Of a stretch of DNA of 64,000 bases, positions 17,839-26,250 are shown in pieces; the stretch's first letter is position 1, and the number at the start of each line of letters is the position of its first letter. The stretch lies in assembly GCF_900104725.1 (NCBI RefSeq), contig NZ_LT629758.1, positions 6,379,001 to 6,443,000 on the forward strand, given 5' to 3'. The DNA comes from Actinoplanes derwentensis (GTDB taxonomy: Bacteria > Actinomycetota > Actinomycetes > Mycobacteriales > Micromonosporaceae). A model generated the notes under the pieces. It searched no databases and was not told the origin of the DNA. It saw only the letters and a list, made by a program, of their open reading frames with translations. A program made the translations under genes and the position numbers.

Positions 17839-18319
17839 CGACGACGCGACGGCGATCCGCGACATCTTCGTGCGGGGCTATCGGCGGACCTATCCGACCC
17901 TGCTGAGCAGTGAGTTCATCGAGCGGATGCTGGACGAGTCCTACACCGCCGAACGCGTCGCCAAGGAGGTGGCCGCGGCCCCGCCGGGCTGGCTCGGTTA
18001 CCAGGTGGCCGAGGAGGACGGGCGGATCGTCGGCGCGGCCGCGGGCGGCATCACCGCACCGGGCGCGGGCGAGTTGTTCGTCCTCTATCTCGATCCCGAC
18101 GAGCGCGGGCGCGGCCTCGGTACGCTGCTGCTCGACCGGATCGCCGGGCAGCTGCGGGAGTTCGGCGCCGGTGAGATGTGGGTGGCCGTGCTCGACGGCA
18201 ACGAGCTGGGCATCCCGTTCTACGAGGCGCGCGGTTTCCGCAAGGTGGAGCGGCGGCGCACTCACGGCTCGACCGAGGCCGACGACGCCTGGTCGTGGCG
18301 CTTCTCCCGGCTGATCTGA
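17813..18319 (+). CDS. GNAT-family N-acetyltransferase
   Basis: 168 residues. Acetyl-CoA-binding loop 'DERGRGLGTLLLD' at about 97-109 and the closing 'IPFYEARGFRKVERR' of the fold. Overlaps the preceding GNAT gene. The two proteins share only the fold, so this is not a recent duplication. Substrate unknown. Confidence 0.85.
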   Translation: MVLVRAARDDDATAIRDIFVRGYRRTYPTLLSSEFIERMLDESYTAERVAKEVAAAPPGWLGYQVAEEDGRIVGAAAGGITAPGAGELFVLYLDPDERGRGLGTLLLDRIAGQLREFGAGEMWVAVLDGNELGIPFYEARGFRKVERRRTHGSTEADDAWSWRFSRLI

Positions 18320-18332
18320 GATTTATATAAGG

Positions 18333-18350
18333 CGTCACTTAACAGTGACG
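18333..18350 (+). terminator. Short hairpin after the GNAT pair
   Basis: Perfect 7-bp stem CGTCACT/AGTGACG with a 4-nt loop, 14 bp after the GNAT stop. No T-run. A weak terminator or mRNA 3'-end hairpin. Confidence 0.4.
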
Positions 18351-18386
18351 GAAACTTGTCGTACCTCGTCGATAGGTTCTTCCTTG

Positions 18387-18415
18387 CGGACCGGCGCCAC
18401 GGGGGCGCCGGTCCG
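18387..18415. terminator. Strong GC hairpin between convergent genes
   Basis: A 12-bp perfect stem CGGACCGGCGCC/GGCGCCGGTCCG with a 5-nt loop, lying between the convergent GNAT (ends 18319) and WYL regulator (ends 18424) genes. No T-run, which is typical of hairpin-only terminators in high-GC actinobacteria. Confidence 0.65.
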
Positions 18416-18423
18416 TCCAGACT

Positions 18424-19374
18424 TCACCGTGCGTTGCGCACCAGGGACTCCCCGGTCCGGCGCACCCGTTCCCGCAGCTCATCGGGCGCCTCCACAGTGA
18501 AGGGCGCGTCGAGCAACCCGAGCACCATCACCGGCCAGCCCAGGTCGTCGACGTTCATCCGCAGCCGGCAGCCCTCCGGCAAGGCTTCCACCGTGCCCCA
18601 GTGCCCGGCCATCGCGCGCACGCTGTCCACATCGGCCCTGATCACCACCGACACGTCGTGGCGCTGCGCGATGGTCCGGATCCGGGACCGCAGCCACTCC
18701 ACCGGATCACCACCGGGCAGCTCCCGAGGGCGGAAACGAGCCCCGGTCGGCTCCGGCCCGGTCAGCCGGTCGACCCGGAAACTCCGCCAGTCCCCGCGCT
18801 CCAGATCCCAGGCCACCAGATACCACCGGCGGCCCAGCGAGACGAGCCGGTGCGGCTCCACATGCCGGCGGGCCGCCCCGCCCTCCCGCGGTGCGTAGTC
18901 GAACCGCAGCCGCTCCTCGGCCCGGCAGGCCATGGCCAGGTTGGTGAGGGTCAGCGCGTCGAGGACCGGGCCGCCGCCGAAGACACCCGGGGCGGTGACC
19001 GCCTGCAGCGCGTCGATGCGGCGGCGCAGCCGGGGCGGCAGCAACTGGATCACCTTGGCGAGGGCCCGCACCGAGGTCTCCTCGAACCCGGCGACCGCGC
19101 CCGCCGCCGCGGTGCGCAGACCGACCGCGATCGCCACGGCCTCCTCGTCGTCCAGCAGCAGCGGCGGCACCGCCGCGCCGGCCTGCAGCTGGTAACCGCC
19201 GGCCACCCCTCGGGCGGCGTCCACCGGATAGCCCAGCTCCCGCAGCCGGTCGACGTCCCGGCGCAGGGTCCGCGGGCTGACCTCGAGCCGGCCGGCCAAC
19301 TCGGTGCCCGGCCAGTAACGGTGCGTCTGCAACAGGGAGAGCAGCCGCAGCATCCGTGCGCTCGTGTTCGCCAT
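18424..19374 (-). CDS. HTH and WYL-domain transcriptional regulator (YafY/DeoR-like)
   Basis: 316 residues from ATG at 19374, with GGAGGG about 12 bp upstream. N-terminal winged helix: 'LLSLLQTHRYWPGTELAGRLEVSPRTLRRDVDRLRELG'. Then a linker helix region, a WYL domain ('RRWYLVAWDLERGDWRSFRVDRL', with the WYL triad as W-Y-L) and a C-terminal WCX-like extension. WYL domains bind ligands, including nucleic acids, and members such as PafBC and DriD respond to DNA damage. No target is evident. The TnpB remnant lies just upstream. Confidence 0.88.
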   Translation of the reverse strand: MANTSARMLRLLSLLQTHRYWPGTELAGRLEVSPRTLRRDVDRLRELGYPVDAARGVAGGYQLQAGAAVPPLLLDDEEAVAIAVGLRTAAAGAVAGFEETSVRALAKVIQLLPPRLRRRIDALQAVTAPGVFGGGPVLDALTLTNLAMACRAEERLRFDYAPREGGAARRHVEPHRLVSLGRRWYLVAWDLERGDWRSFRVDRLTGPEPTGARFRPRELPGGDPVEWLRSRIRTIAQRHDVSVVIRADVDSVRAMAGHWGTVEALPEGCRLRMNVDDLGWPVMVLGLLDAPFTVEAPDELRERVRRTGESLVRNAR

Positions 19375-19433
19375 GAAGCCAGGCTCCCTCCGATACCGGC
19401 CAGGAAGTGACCGCAATCAAGCGTCTCTAAACC

Positions 19434-20069
19434 CTACGAGAGGCCTGGCCGGGGCACTGATCGGCATGGTGACGAGGTCACGTGTCGATGGAATCCTCGG
19501 CCTGTACGCCAGCCTTGGGGGCGGTGGCGTGATGTGGGTTTCGTTGTCGGTACCTGACCCACGATGGTGCTGTGGGTCTGGGGTGGCCGTCCCGCCGGAC
19601 GCTGGCCGACCTTGGTCGGGGCGGGAACCCGGCGTCGCGAGGGCGTCGGGCTGGAAGATCGTGGCCGCCTTCGTGGTGTGGTGGTGGTCTTGTCGCGCAC
19701 GACCCGGACGGGCCCGTCGACTGTCGTGACCGTGCGGTACGTGCCGGCGCGGGTCTTCTTCACGTGGGCCTGACCGAGAAGTCCGCGACCGACGATACGC
19801 TGCGCGGCGGCGCGATCACGGTCGGCGGTCAATCCGCACGGCGGGCAGTGGGACCATTTGTGGCCCCGGTCGGTGAGCCGGTCGGGGCTCTTGACGTGTT
19901 TGAGTGTCCGGCCGCAGCCCGGACAACCTGATGACGTACCGCGGGCGGGAACGTCGACGACGGCGATTCCGGCTTTCGCGGCGAGGTGGCGCAGCGCGTC
20001 GACGATCACGCCGCGCACGTGAGCGCCGAGTCTGCGGTTCATGGCCCGGCTGAGACCGCGGGTCTCCAT
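19434..20069 (-). pseudogene. TnpB (IS200/IS605-IS1341 type) C-terminal remnant
   Basis: Open frame of 211 codons that begins inside the protein family. Residues 1-45 match the region before the zinc finger ('AHVRGVIVDALRHLAAKAGI'). The four-cysteine finger is CPGC ... CPPC (about 48-77) and is followed by the final RuvC acidic segment 'GLTADRDRAAAQRI'. The N-terminal RuvC-I and RuvC-II parts are absent, so no active nuclease can be made. The last 110 residues are a basic, Thr/Pro-rich tail. No TnpA gene or terminal repeats found. The breakpoint at about 20070-20095 adjoins the decayed DrrA gene, so the insertion or a later deletion probably damaged both. Confidence 0.7.
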
Positions 20070-20095
20070 CGAGGCGAGGTCCCTAACGTCGAGAC

Positions 20096-20552
20096 ATGAT
20101 CTAGACGCGAGAGCTGACCAAGCGGGTCAAGGACGTGCGCGCGGTCGACGGCATAGATCTCACGGTGGCCCGCGGCCATCGTGCTGACCACCCACTACCT
20201 GGACGAGACCGATTCGATGGCCGAGCGGGTGGTGGTGATCGATCGCGGCCGGATCATCGCCGACGACACCCCGCTGCGGCTCAAGTCCGAGCACGTCGGG
20301 GACCGGGTGAGCCTCGGGTTCGACTCGGAGTCCGCGGCGATCGAGGCCGCCCGGGACACCGGCGGCACCCGCGACGGCGCCGAGGTGCGGGTCACCACCG
20401 CGGACGGTCCCCGGCTCGCTGCCCGATCGGCCGTGCTCGGGCCGGTCTCGATCGAGGTCGTCCGGCCGACCCTGGACGACGTCTTCCTCACTTTGACCGG
20501 AACCAGCCTGCGTGAAGGTGGCGCGGCCGAGCTCGCGGAGGTCCGATCATGA
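20096..20552 (+). pseudogene. Decayed DrrA-like ABC exporter ATPase
   Basis: The ATG at 20096 is followed by ATC and then TAG (codon 3). After that the frame reads like a DrrA start ('RELTKRVKDVRAVDGIDLTVARG'). At about 20175 the sequence jumps, with a frame change, to the region after Walker B ('IVLTTHYLDETDSMAERVVVIDRGRII') and continues to the normal C-terminus. Walker A, the signature motif and Walker B are deleted (roughly 150 codons). The final TGA overlaps the ATG of the permease (ATGA), as in intact drrAB operons. Confidence 0.85.
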
Positions 20553-21033
20553 CGTCACTCGTCGCCGACACCGTCGTCGTCTTCAGCCGGGAACTGCGGC
20601 CGGTCCTCCGCGACCCGTTCTCGGTGATCTTCTCGATGGTTCAGCCGCTGTTCCTTCTCGGGCTCTTCGCACCGTTGCTGCCCGGTGACGGCTCGCCGCA
20701 GTGGTTCGTACCGGGAATCATCGTGATGTCCTGTCTCTTCGGCTCGCCGATGACGGGATCCAACCTGCTCTTCGAGATCCAGACCGGCTCGCACGAACGG
20801 ATGCTGGTCACCCCGCTGCGACGGCCGGCCCTGTTGATCGGGCGGGCGCTCAAGGAGATCGTGCCGATGTTCGCGCAGGCCGCCCTGATCGTGGCGGTGT
20901 GCGTTCCGTTCGGTTTCGAACCGCACCTCGGCGGCGCGCTGCTCGGACTGCTCTGGAGGGCCTGGCCGCCGCCGTGCTGGTGTGCGCCCTGGGCCTGTTC
21001 GTCGGGGTCCGGGCGATGCGGCGCTCCGACTGA
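20549..21033 (+). pseudogene. Decayed DrrB-like ABC-2 permease
   Basis: Starts well ('VVFSRELRPVLRDPFSVIFSMVQPLFLLGLF', two to three membrane helices). Near 20950 the natural continuation shifts frame: 'GLAAAVLVCALGLFVGVRAM' is read in another frame and stops at 21033. The original frame runs on into the corA gene as a spurious fusion. The last membrane helices are missing. With its partner ATPase also broken, the exporter cannot work. Confidence 0.8.
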
Positions 21034-21088
21034 GGTCCCGCTATTTTCTTCATCGCAGCCAACGGCTCTGGTGGAAGGTGGCAGGCAC

Positions 21089-22198
21089 ATGAGTGGCTTT
21101 GCAGCGGGGCGGAGAACCCGGCTTCCCGGGGCACTCAAACAGCTGGTCGGCAATCTGGTGCGGCCGGTCGCGGAGGTGCCGGTTCGACGGGCCGGCAATC
21201 CGGACGCGATCGTCGACTGTGCCGTCTACGCCAGTGGGACACGCCACGGCGGGGCCGCGCAGCTGCCGTTCGCGGAGGCGGCCCGGCTGGCCCGGCGCCG
21301 CCGGGGGGCGTTCGTCTGGCTGGGTCTGCACGATCCCGATCTGGCCACCATGCGGCCGGTGGCCGAGGTGTTCGGTCTGCACGATCTACTGGTGGAGCAG
21401 GCAGTGTCGGGTGGTCACCGGCCGGGCGCCGAGACCCTGGGCGAGGTGACCCGGCTGGTGCTGCGGACCGCGCGGTACGTGGAGCACGATCGGCTGACCG
21501 CCACCTCCGAGGTGGTGGAGACGGGCGACATCACGGTGCTGATCGGCCCGTGGTTCGCGATCACGGTGCGGCACGGGCCGGTGGGCCCGCTGTGGGCGGT
21601 CCGTAACGAACTGCAGAGCCGCCCGGAGGTGCTGCGGCAGGGGCCGTGGTCGGTGGCGTACGCGGTCGGCAGCCGAATGGTGGACAGCTATCTGGATGTG
21701 GCCGAGCAGGTCGAACGTGACCTGGAACGGATCGAGGAGGAGACGTTCGCCGAGGAGCGGACCTCCGAGTTCGCGCACATCTACCAGCTCAAACGGGAGA
21801 TGGTGGAGTTCAAGCGGGCGGTCATGCCGCTGGCCGACCCGCTGACCCGGCTGCTGGAGTCCAGTGCCCTGCCGGCCGGGCTGCGGCCCTATCTGCTGGA
21901 CGTGCGGGGCCGGCTGGCCCGCGCGGTCGACCGGGTGGCGAGCTTCGACGACCTGCTGAACTCGATCCTGCAGGCCCGGCTCGCCCAGATCTCGGTGGAT
22001 CAGAACCACGACATGCGCAAGATCGCCTCGTGGGCCGCGATCGCCGCAGTGCCGACGGTGGTCGCCGGGATCTTCGGGATGAACTTCGAGCACCTGCCCG
22101 GCCTGGATTCGCCGTACGGCTTCTACGGCTCGATCGCGGCGATGACGGTGGTCGGCGGAGGTGTCTATCTCCGCCTGAAGAAGGCAGGTTGGCTGTGA
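21089..22198 (+). CDS. corA: CorA-family magnesium/cobalt transport protein
   Basis: 369 residues from ATG at 21089 with GGAAGGTGG upstream. Cytoplasmic funnel domain, then a long helix ('QVERDLERIEEETFAEERTSEFAHIYQLKREMVEFKR' pattern) and two C-terminal membrane helices. The first carries the signature GMN in 'IFGMNFEHLPG'. The C-terminal helix ends 'YLRLKKAGWL', rich in basic residues as in CorA. Channels of this family form pentamers that admit Mg2+ or Co2+. The frame is open upstream only because the damaged permease reads into it. Confidence 0.9.
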   Translation: MSGFAAGRRTRLPGALKQLVGNLVRPVAEVPVRRAGNPDAIVDCAVYASGTRHGGAAQLPFAEAARLARRRRGAFVWLGLHDPDLATMRPVAEVFGLHDLLVEQAVSGGHRPGAETLGEVTRLVLRTARYVEHDRLTATSEVVETGDITVLIGPWFAITVRHGPVGPLWAVRNELQSRPEVLRQGPWSVAYAVGSRMVDSYLDVAEQVERDLERIEEETFAEERTSEFAHIYQLKREMVEFKRAVMPLADPLTRLLESSALPAGLRPYLLDVRGRLARAVDRVASFDDLLNSILQARLAQISVDQNHDMRKIASWAAIAAVPTVVAGIFGMNFEHLPGLDSPYGFYGSIAAMTVVGGGVYLRLKKAGWL

Positions 22199-22444
22199 TC
22201 ACCAGCATCACAGAGAGTGATCGTGACTAACCTCACGGCACTTGCTGAGATATAAGACTCACCTTACGCAGACGTCGACGAGTACCTATATGGTGTGTTC
22301 AGTGCGCCCATCGGGCCCTGTCAACCACCGATCCGGCGGGTTGTCGCACCGGACGGCCGCTCAAGGTCAAGCGTCCCGCCCTAGCCCACCAACACGGCGA
22401 GTTACTAGCTTTTTGACTGCGCCGATCTTTGGGGGGAAATCAGA
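22199..22444 (+). other. Leader and promoter region of the flippase gene
   Basis: 246 bp, lower in GC than its surroundings. It must carry the promoter of the 22445 gene; TATAAG at 22250 and TATATG at 22287 are -10-like, but no convincing -35 is placed. No open frame of interest. Confidence 0.4.
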
Positions 22445-25039
22445 GTGACGGCAATCCACGCCGCACCGCAGCAGGCCGGACCGGAGCCGACGGGCAAGAG
22501 CGGTATCTTCTCCGCTCTCAAGGGCCACGTCGACCTCTTCCTGAACGCGGGCTCGCTGATGGCGACCACGCTGATCACGTCCGCGTTCGGTTTCGCCTAC
22601 TGGTGGGTCGCGGCCCACCTGGCCCCGCAGGCCGCCGTCGGTGAGGCCTCCGCGGCGGTCTCGGCGATGACGCTGATCGGCACGATCGGCATGTTCGGCA
22701 TGGGCACCATGCTCATCGCTGAACTGCCCACCATCGCCCGCCGCAAATGGGACCTGATCTCCACCTGCCTGCTCACCGCCGGAACCGCGGCGACGGCCGG
22801 TGGCCTGATCTACGTCCTGGTGGCCGATCTCTGGATCCCGAGCCTGCAGGACGCGCTCGGTGGTGTCTTCGGCACCGTCCTGCTGGTGATCGGCATCGGT
22901 CTGACCGCGATGACACTGGTCCTCGACGAGGCCATGATCGGCCTGCTCCAGGGCCCGCTCCAGTTGATGCGCAACGCCTGGTTCTCTCTGATCAAGCTGG
23001 TGCTGCTGGGCGTCGTGGCGATCATCCCGGGACTCGCGCTGACCAGTTCGGTGCTGCTGCTCACCTGGGTCGCCGGTGTCGTCTCGTCGACCGCGATCCT
23101 GTTCCGGGTGCTACGCCGCCGCGGCATGATCGACTCGCTGCGGCCGCACCCCGGCCTGATGCGCGGCCGGGGCCGGGCCACCTTCGATCACAACCTGCTC
23201 AACCTGGCGACCTATCTGCCCCGGGTCACGCTGCCGCTGATCGTTCTCGCGACCATCTCCAAGGAGGCCAACGCGGCCTTCTACACCGCGTTCATGGTGC
23301 TGTCGTTCATGGCCATGGTCCCGGGCAACTTCGCGATCACCCTGTTCGCGGTGACCGCGGGCGATAAGAGCGCGCTGCGCAGCAAGGTCCGGGTCGGACT
23401 GCTGATCTGCCTGGCCGGCGGCGTCCCCGCCTCGGTCGCGGTGTTCTTCCTGTCCGAGCAGATCATGGGCCTGTTCGGCTCCAACTATGCGAAGACGGCC
23501 GGTGAGGCGCTGGCGATCCTCTCGCTGACATACGTGCCCTTCGTCTTCCACCACTTCTTCCTGGCCATCTCCCGGGTGCAGGGCCGGCTGCGCGGCGCGG
23601 GGATCTTCTCGGTCTTCGCCGGCCTGGCCGAACTCGGTGCCGCGACCTGGGCCGGTTACCACGGCGACCTGAACGACCTGGTCACCGCCGTGGCCGTGGT
23701 CATGGCGATCGAGACAGTCCTGGTAGCACCGATCGTGTTGAAGGTCGTCTTCGCCCCGGTCGCCGACAAATCCGCGGTTATAGAGGGAGTCAACGTCATG
23801 TCCACCACCAGCCTGACCCTGCGGGAGCGCGCGTGGCTGCCGCTGGAATACATCCGCACCGTCGGGCCGCTGGCCGGTGTCGACGCCGCCCGGGTGCGCA
23901 ACGCGCTGATCGGCCTGCACGCCGCCGACCCCACCCACCGGGCGGTGTCCCGGCTGGACCGGACCGGCGCCGACTGGCAGCACATGGATGCCGCGTCGTT
24001 CCACGCCTATGTACAGGATGCGGTGACCGATATCGGCCACGGGCCGGTGGACTTCGACGTGATGACCCGGCACCTGCAGGACGAGCCGCGGGGCCACCAC
24101 CCGGTGCGGATCCTCGTCGGCGGCGGCTACTTCGCACTCAAGGTGTCCCACGCCTACGGCGACGCCGGGCCGGTGAACACGCTGGTCCACGAGCTGATCC
24201 AGGCGGCTGCCGAAGGTCGCGCGGCCCGGATCGCCCCGTCGAAACGGAACAAGGCGGCCCTGCCGAAGGCCTGGTGGAAGCAGTTCGGCCTGAAGCCCGG
24301 CCGCTGGAAGCAGGGGCTGAGCTTCGCCCGTCCGCCGCACGACGAACCGAGCCAGACCCGGCCGTGGCAGGCGAACCTCACCGTGGTCACCGGCCGGTCC
24401 GGTCAGGTGCTCGGCGAGATGCGGACCTGGCGTGACCAGCACGCGCCAGGGGTCACCACGTCGGCGATCACCTTCGCGGCGTTCACCGCGGCTCTGATCG
24501 AACTCGGTCTCAAACCCGACCTTCGCGGCGGTACGTTCCTCGCCGACGCCCGCCGGTACCTGGACAAGAGCGTCAGCATCGACAGCAACTTCTGCATGGG
24601 CCCGTTCCTGACACCGCCGAGCCTCACCGACCCGCTCGCGATCCACCAGACGCTGAAGGCGGAACTGGCCACCGGCCGGATCCTGACGATGATGCTGCTG
24701 CGCGAAGGCAAGATCATGCTCACCGGGACGCCCGGCCTGCCGGACCCGTACCCCACCGAGATCGCCGTCGCCCCGCAGCCCCGCCTCACCTTCAGCAACC
24801 AGGGCCGGCACGACCTGCTCAGCGACCTGCCGTGGGCGGTCCAGCCGGCCGGGCGGGTCAACCAGAGCGTGCCGACGCTCAACGGCCCGGAGGGCATCAC
24901 GCTGACCACCAGCGAGATGAACGGCGTCCTGCACCTGGAGGCCACGTTCCACACCACCACCTACGACCCGGCGATCATCGCCCGGGCCCTGGACCTGGTG
25001 TGCAGCGACCCGGCCGGCCTGATCATGGCCTACCGCTAG
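22445..25039 (+). CDS. MOP-superfamily flippase fused to a CAT-like (condensation-type) acyltransferase
   Basis: 864 residues. GTG start at 22445 with GGGGGGAAA upstream. Residues 20-445 hold about 12-14 membrane helices of a polysaccharide/lipid flippase (MurJ/Wzx-like). Residues 452-864 are a chloramphenicol-acetyltransferase-like domain with the active histidine in 'SHAYGDAG' (His569, Asp573; the HxxxD core of condensation and wax-synthase enzymes). Such domains transfer acyl groups. Inference: the protein acylates a lipid-linked product that the N-terminal half flips. At the junction, GAGGGAG (23783-23789) lies 8 bp before ATG 23798 (Met452), a good internal ribosome-binding site. A separate acyltransferase may therefore also be made. 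Two hairpin terminators follow. Confidence 0.8.
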   Translation: MTAIHAAPQQAGPEPTGKSGIFSALKGHVDLFLNAGSLMATTLITSAFGFAYWWVAAHLAPQAAVGEASAAVSAMTLIGTIGMFGMGTMLIAELPTIARRKWDLISTCLLTAGTAATAGGLIYVLVADLWIPSLQDALGGVFGTVLLVIGIGLTAMTLVLDEAMIGLLQGPLQLMRNAWFSLIKLVLLGVVAIIPGLALTSSVLLLTWVAGVVSSTAILFRVLRRRGMIDSLRPHPGLMRGRGRATFDHNLLNLATYLPRVTLPLIVLATISKEANAAFYTAFMVLSFMAMVPGNFAITLFAVTAGDKSALRSKVRVGLLICLAGGVPASVAVFFLSEQIMGLFGSNYAKTAGEALAILSLTYVPFVFHHFFLAISRVQGRLRGAGIFSVFAGLAELGAATWAGYHGDLNDLVTAVAVVMAIETVLVAPIVLKVVFAPVADKSAVIEGVNVMSTTSLTLRERAWLPLEYIRTVGPLAGVDAARVRNALIGLHAADPTHRAVSRLDRTGADWQHMDAASFHAYVQDAVTDIGHGPVDFDVMTRHLQDEPRGHHPVRILVGGGYFALKVSHAYGDAGPVNTLVHELIQAAAEGRAARIAPSKRNKAALPKAWWKQFGLKPGRWKQGLSFARPPHDEPSQTRPWQANLTVVTGRSGQVLGEMRTWRDQHAPGVTTSAITFAAFTAALIELGLKPDLRGGTFLADARRYLDKSVSIDSNFCMGPFLTPPSLTDPLAIHQTLKAELATGRILTMMLLREGKIMLTGTPGLPDPYPTEIAVAPQPRLTFSNQGRHDLLSDLPWAVQPAGRVNQSVPTLNGPEGITLTTSEMNGVLHLEATFHTTTYDPAIIARALDLVCSDPAGLIMAYR
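23783..23800 (+). promoter_or_regulatory. Internal ribosome-binding-site-like sequence and Met452 codon
   Basis: GAGGGAG followed after 8 bases by ATG, exactly at the boundary between the flippase and the acyltransferase domain. Suggests either a recent fusion of two genes or internal translation initiation. Confidence 0.5.
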
Positions 25040-25050
25040 CCCACCCGAGC

Positions 25051-25080
25051 CGCCTGGCCGATCATCGGATCGGCCAGGCG
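25051..25080 (+). terminator. Long GC hairpin after the flippase fusion gene
   Basis: A 13-bp perfect stem CGCCTGGCCGATC/GATCGGCCAGGCG with a 4-nt loop, 11 bp after the stop codon. No T-run. Confidence 0.7.
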
Positions 25081-25088
25081 CTCAGGCA

Positions 25089-25129
25089 CCGCCCGCCGAG
25101 CATTGTGTTCGACGGGCGGTTTTCGTTTT
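25089..25129 (+). terminator. Intrinsic terminator with T-tract
   Basis: Stem CCGCCCGCCGA/TCGACGGGCGG (one mismatch) followed by TTTTCGTTTT at 25120-25129. A second terminator for the flippase fusion gene. Confidence 0.8.
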
Positions 25130-25199
25130 CCGGATAATCCCGGCATTCGCCAGACCGGACGATCAAAAGCAGAAAGCTTTCGTACGGCTACGCAAAGTA

Positions 25200-25230
25200 A
25201 CGCCCGGCCGCTCATTCCGCGGCCGGGCGT
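25200..25230 (-). terminator. GC hairpin downstream of the collagen-like gene
   Basis: A 12-bp perfect stem ACGCCCGGCCGC/GCGGCCGGGCGT with a 7-nt loop, 20 bp beyond the stop codon of the minus-strand gene ending at 25251. Confidence 0.65.
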
Positions 25231-25250
25231 CGTCAATGGATCAAGAATGG

Positions 25251-26054
25251 TCAGCGACCCGCAAAGCCCTGATTCCCACTACCGCGCCCCACCTCGACCG
25301 GAACGTCCTGCGTCTTGGCACCGTGCGGCTTGATGCCCTTGGTCCCGGCGCCCTGGGGCTCGGCGGCCGGGGACTTGGTGTCCTGCGGCTGGGTGCCGCC
25401 GGGTCGCTGGTGATCCTTCGGCGGCTTGGCGTCGCCGGACGTGCCCTGGCCAGCACCGGGGGTGTGCTGACCAGGGCCGCCCTGTCCCGGGCCCGTCGAG
25501 TCCTGCGGACCCTCGTGGCCCTGGCCCGGACCAGCGTGCCCCGGGGCGCCGGGGCCGTCATGGTTCGAGCCACCCGGGCTGCCGTGTCCGGGACCGCCCG
25601 GACCGCCCTGCCCACCCGGGCCGGTGTGGCGCAGCACGGGCAGCGAGAGCACCGCCGTGCGCGTCTGGGTGCGTGCTTTGGGCCCACACTCGTCGTACGA
25701 GATGGTCGCCCACAGCTTGGTGATGCCCGGCCGCTTCACGTGCGGGGTGACCCGGATCTTGGTGAAGTCGGTGCGGCCGGGGCGCAGTGAGGCGCCACGG
25801 GAGAAGGTCGCCGAGCGGCGCAGACCGGAGTAGCCGACCTGGACCCGGTCGCCGCGGACCCGGATCTCGGCGTCGCAGACGGGCCGGTCGGTGCGCCAGT
25901 CGATGGTCACCCAGCTGCCGGCGCCGGCCCGGACCGACTGGAGCCAGTTCGACACCGGCTGGGGACCGCGGGGAGCCGCGATGGCCGGAGCCGCTACTCC
26001 GAGAGCCGCGGTGGCCGCCGCGATGAACGCTCCGATTCGCTGTGTCTTCCGCAT
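25251..26054 (-). CDS. Secreted protein with C-terminal collagen-like Gly/Pro-rich region
   Basis: 267 residues. The second of two close Met codons (26054) is chosen because GGAGGA lies 7 bp upstream of it and touches the first. Signal peptide 1-26 ends 'APAIAA'. The next about 120 residues form a beta-rich domain ('AGSWVTIDWRTDRPVCDAEIRV') with two cysteines. After residue 150 comes a Gly/Pro/Gln/His-rich tail with irregular GxP/PGG triplets ('GPGGQGGPGGPGHG'). This is collagen-like in composition but not a strict Gly-X-Y repeat. Exported; perhaps an aerial-hypha or surface matrix protein (inference). Function unknown. Confidence 0.7.
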   Translation of the reverse strand: MRKTQRIGAFIAAATAALGVAAPAIAAPRGPQPVSNWLQSVRAGAGSWVTIDWRTDRPVCDAEIRVRGDRVQVGYSGLRRSATFSRGASLRPGRTDFTKIRVTPHVKRPGITKLWATISYDECGPKARTQTRTAVLSLPVLRHTGPGGQGGPGGPGHGSPGGSNHDGPGAPGHAGPGQGHEGPQDSTGPGQGGPGQHTPGAGQGTSGDAKPPKDHQRPGGTQPQDTKSPAAEPQGAGTKGIKPHGAKTQDVPVEVGRGSGNQGFAGR

Positions 26055-26250
26055 CCGCATTCCTCCACTACCCGAGTCCGTCCGACACAACGGCCGGCCT
26101 GACAAAGCGGACACTATGCGGATTTGACGCGAATGCGGATATTTTCTGCGGCGTTTCGGAGCAGAAAAAGAATGTTTAGATCGACTCGATCGGAAAAGAT
26201 GATGTTGAGATGCCCGGCTGAATCGGCTCCGACCGGGTAAAAGACTCGTC

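Noticed and set aside
20549..22198. A single ABC permease-CorA fusion protein
   Set aside because: The permease frame is shifted near 20950 and reads into corA by chance; corA has its own start and ribosome-binding site at 21089.
23111..24952. Long open frame antisense to the flippase fusion gene (613 codons)
   Set aside because: Mirror frame of a clear gene, composition typical of antisense translations, no ribosome-binding site.
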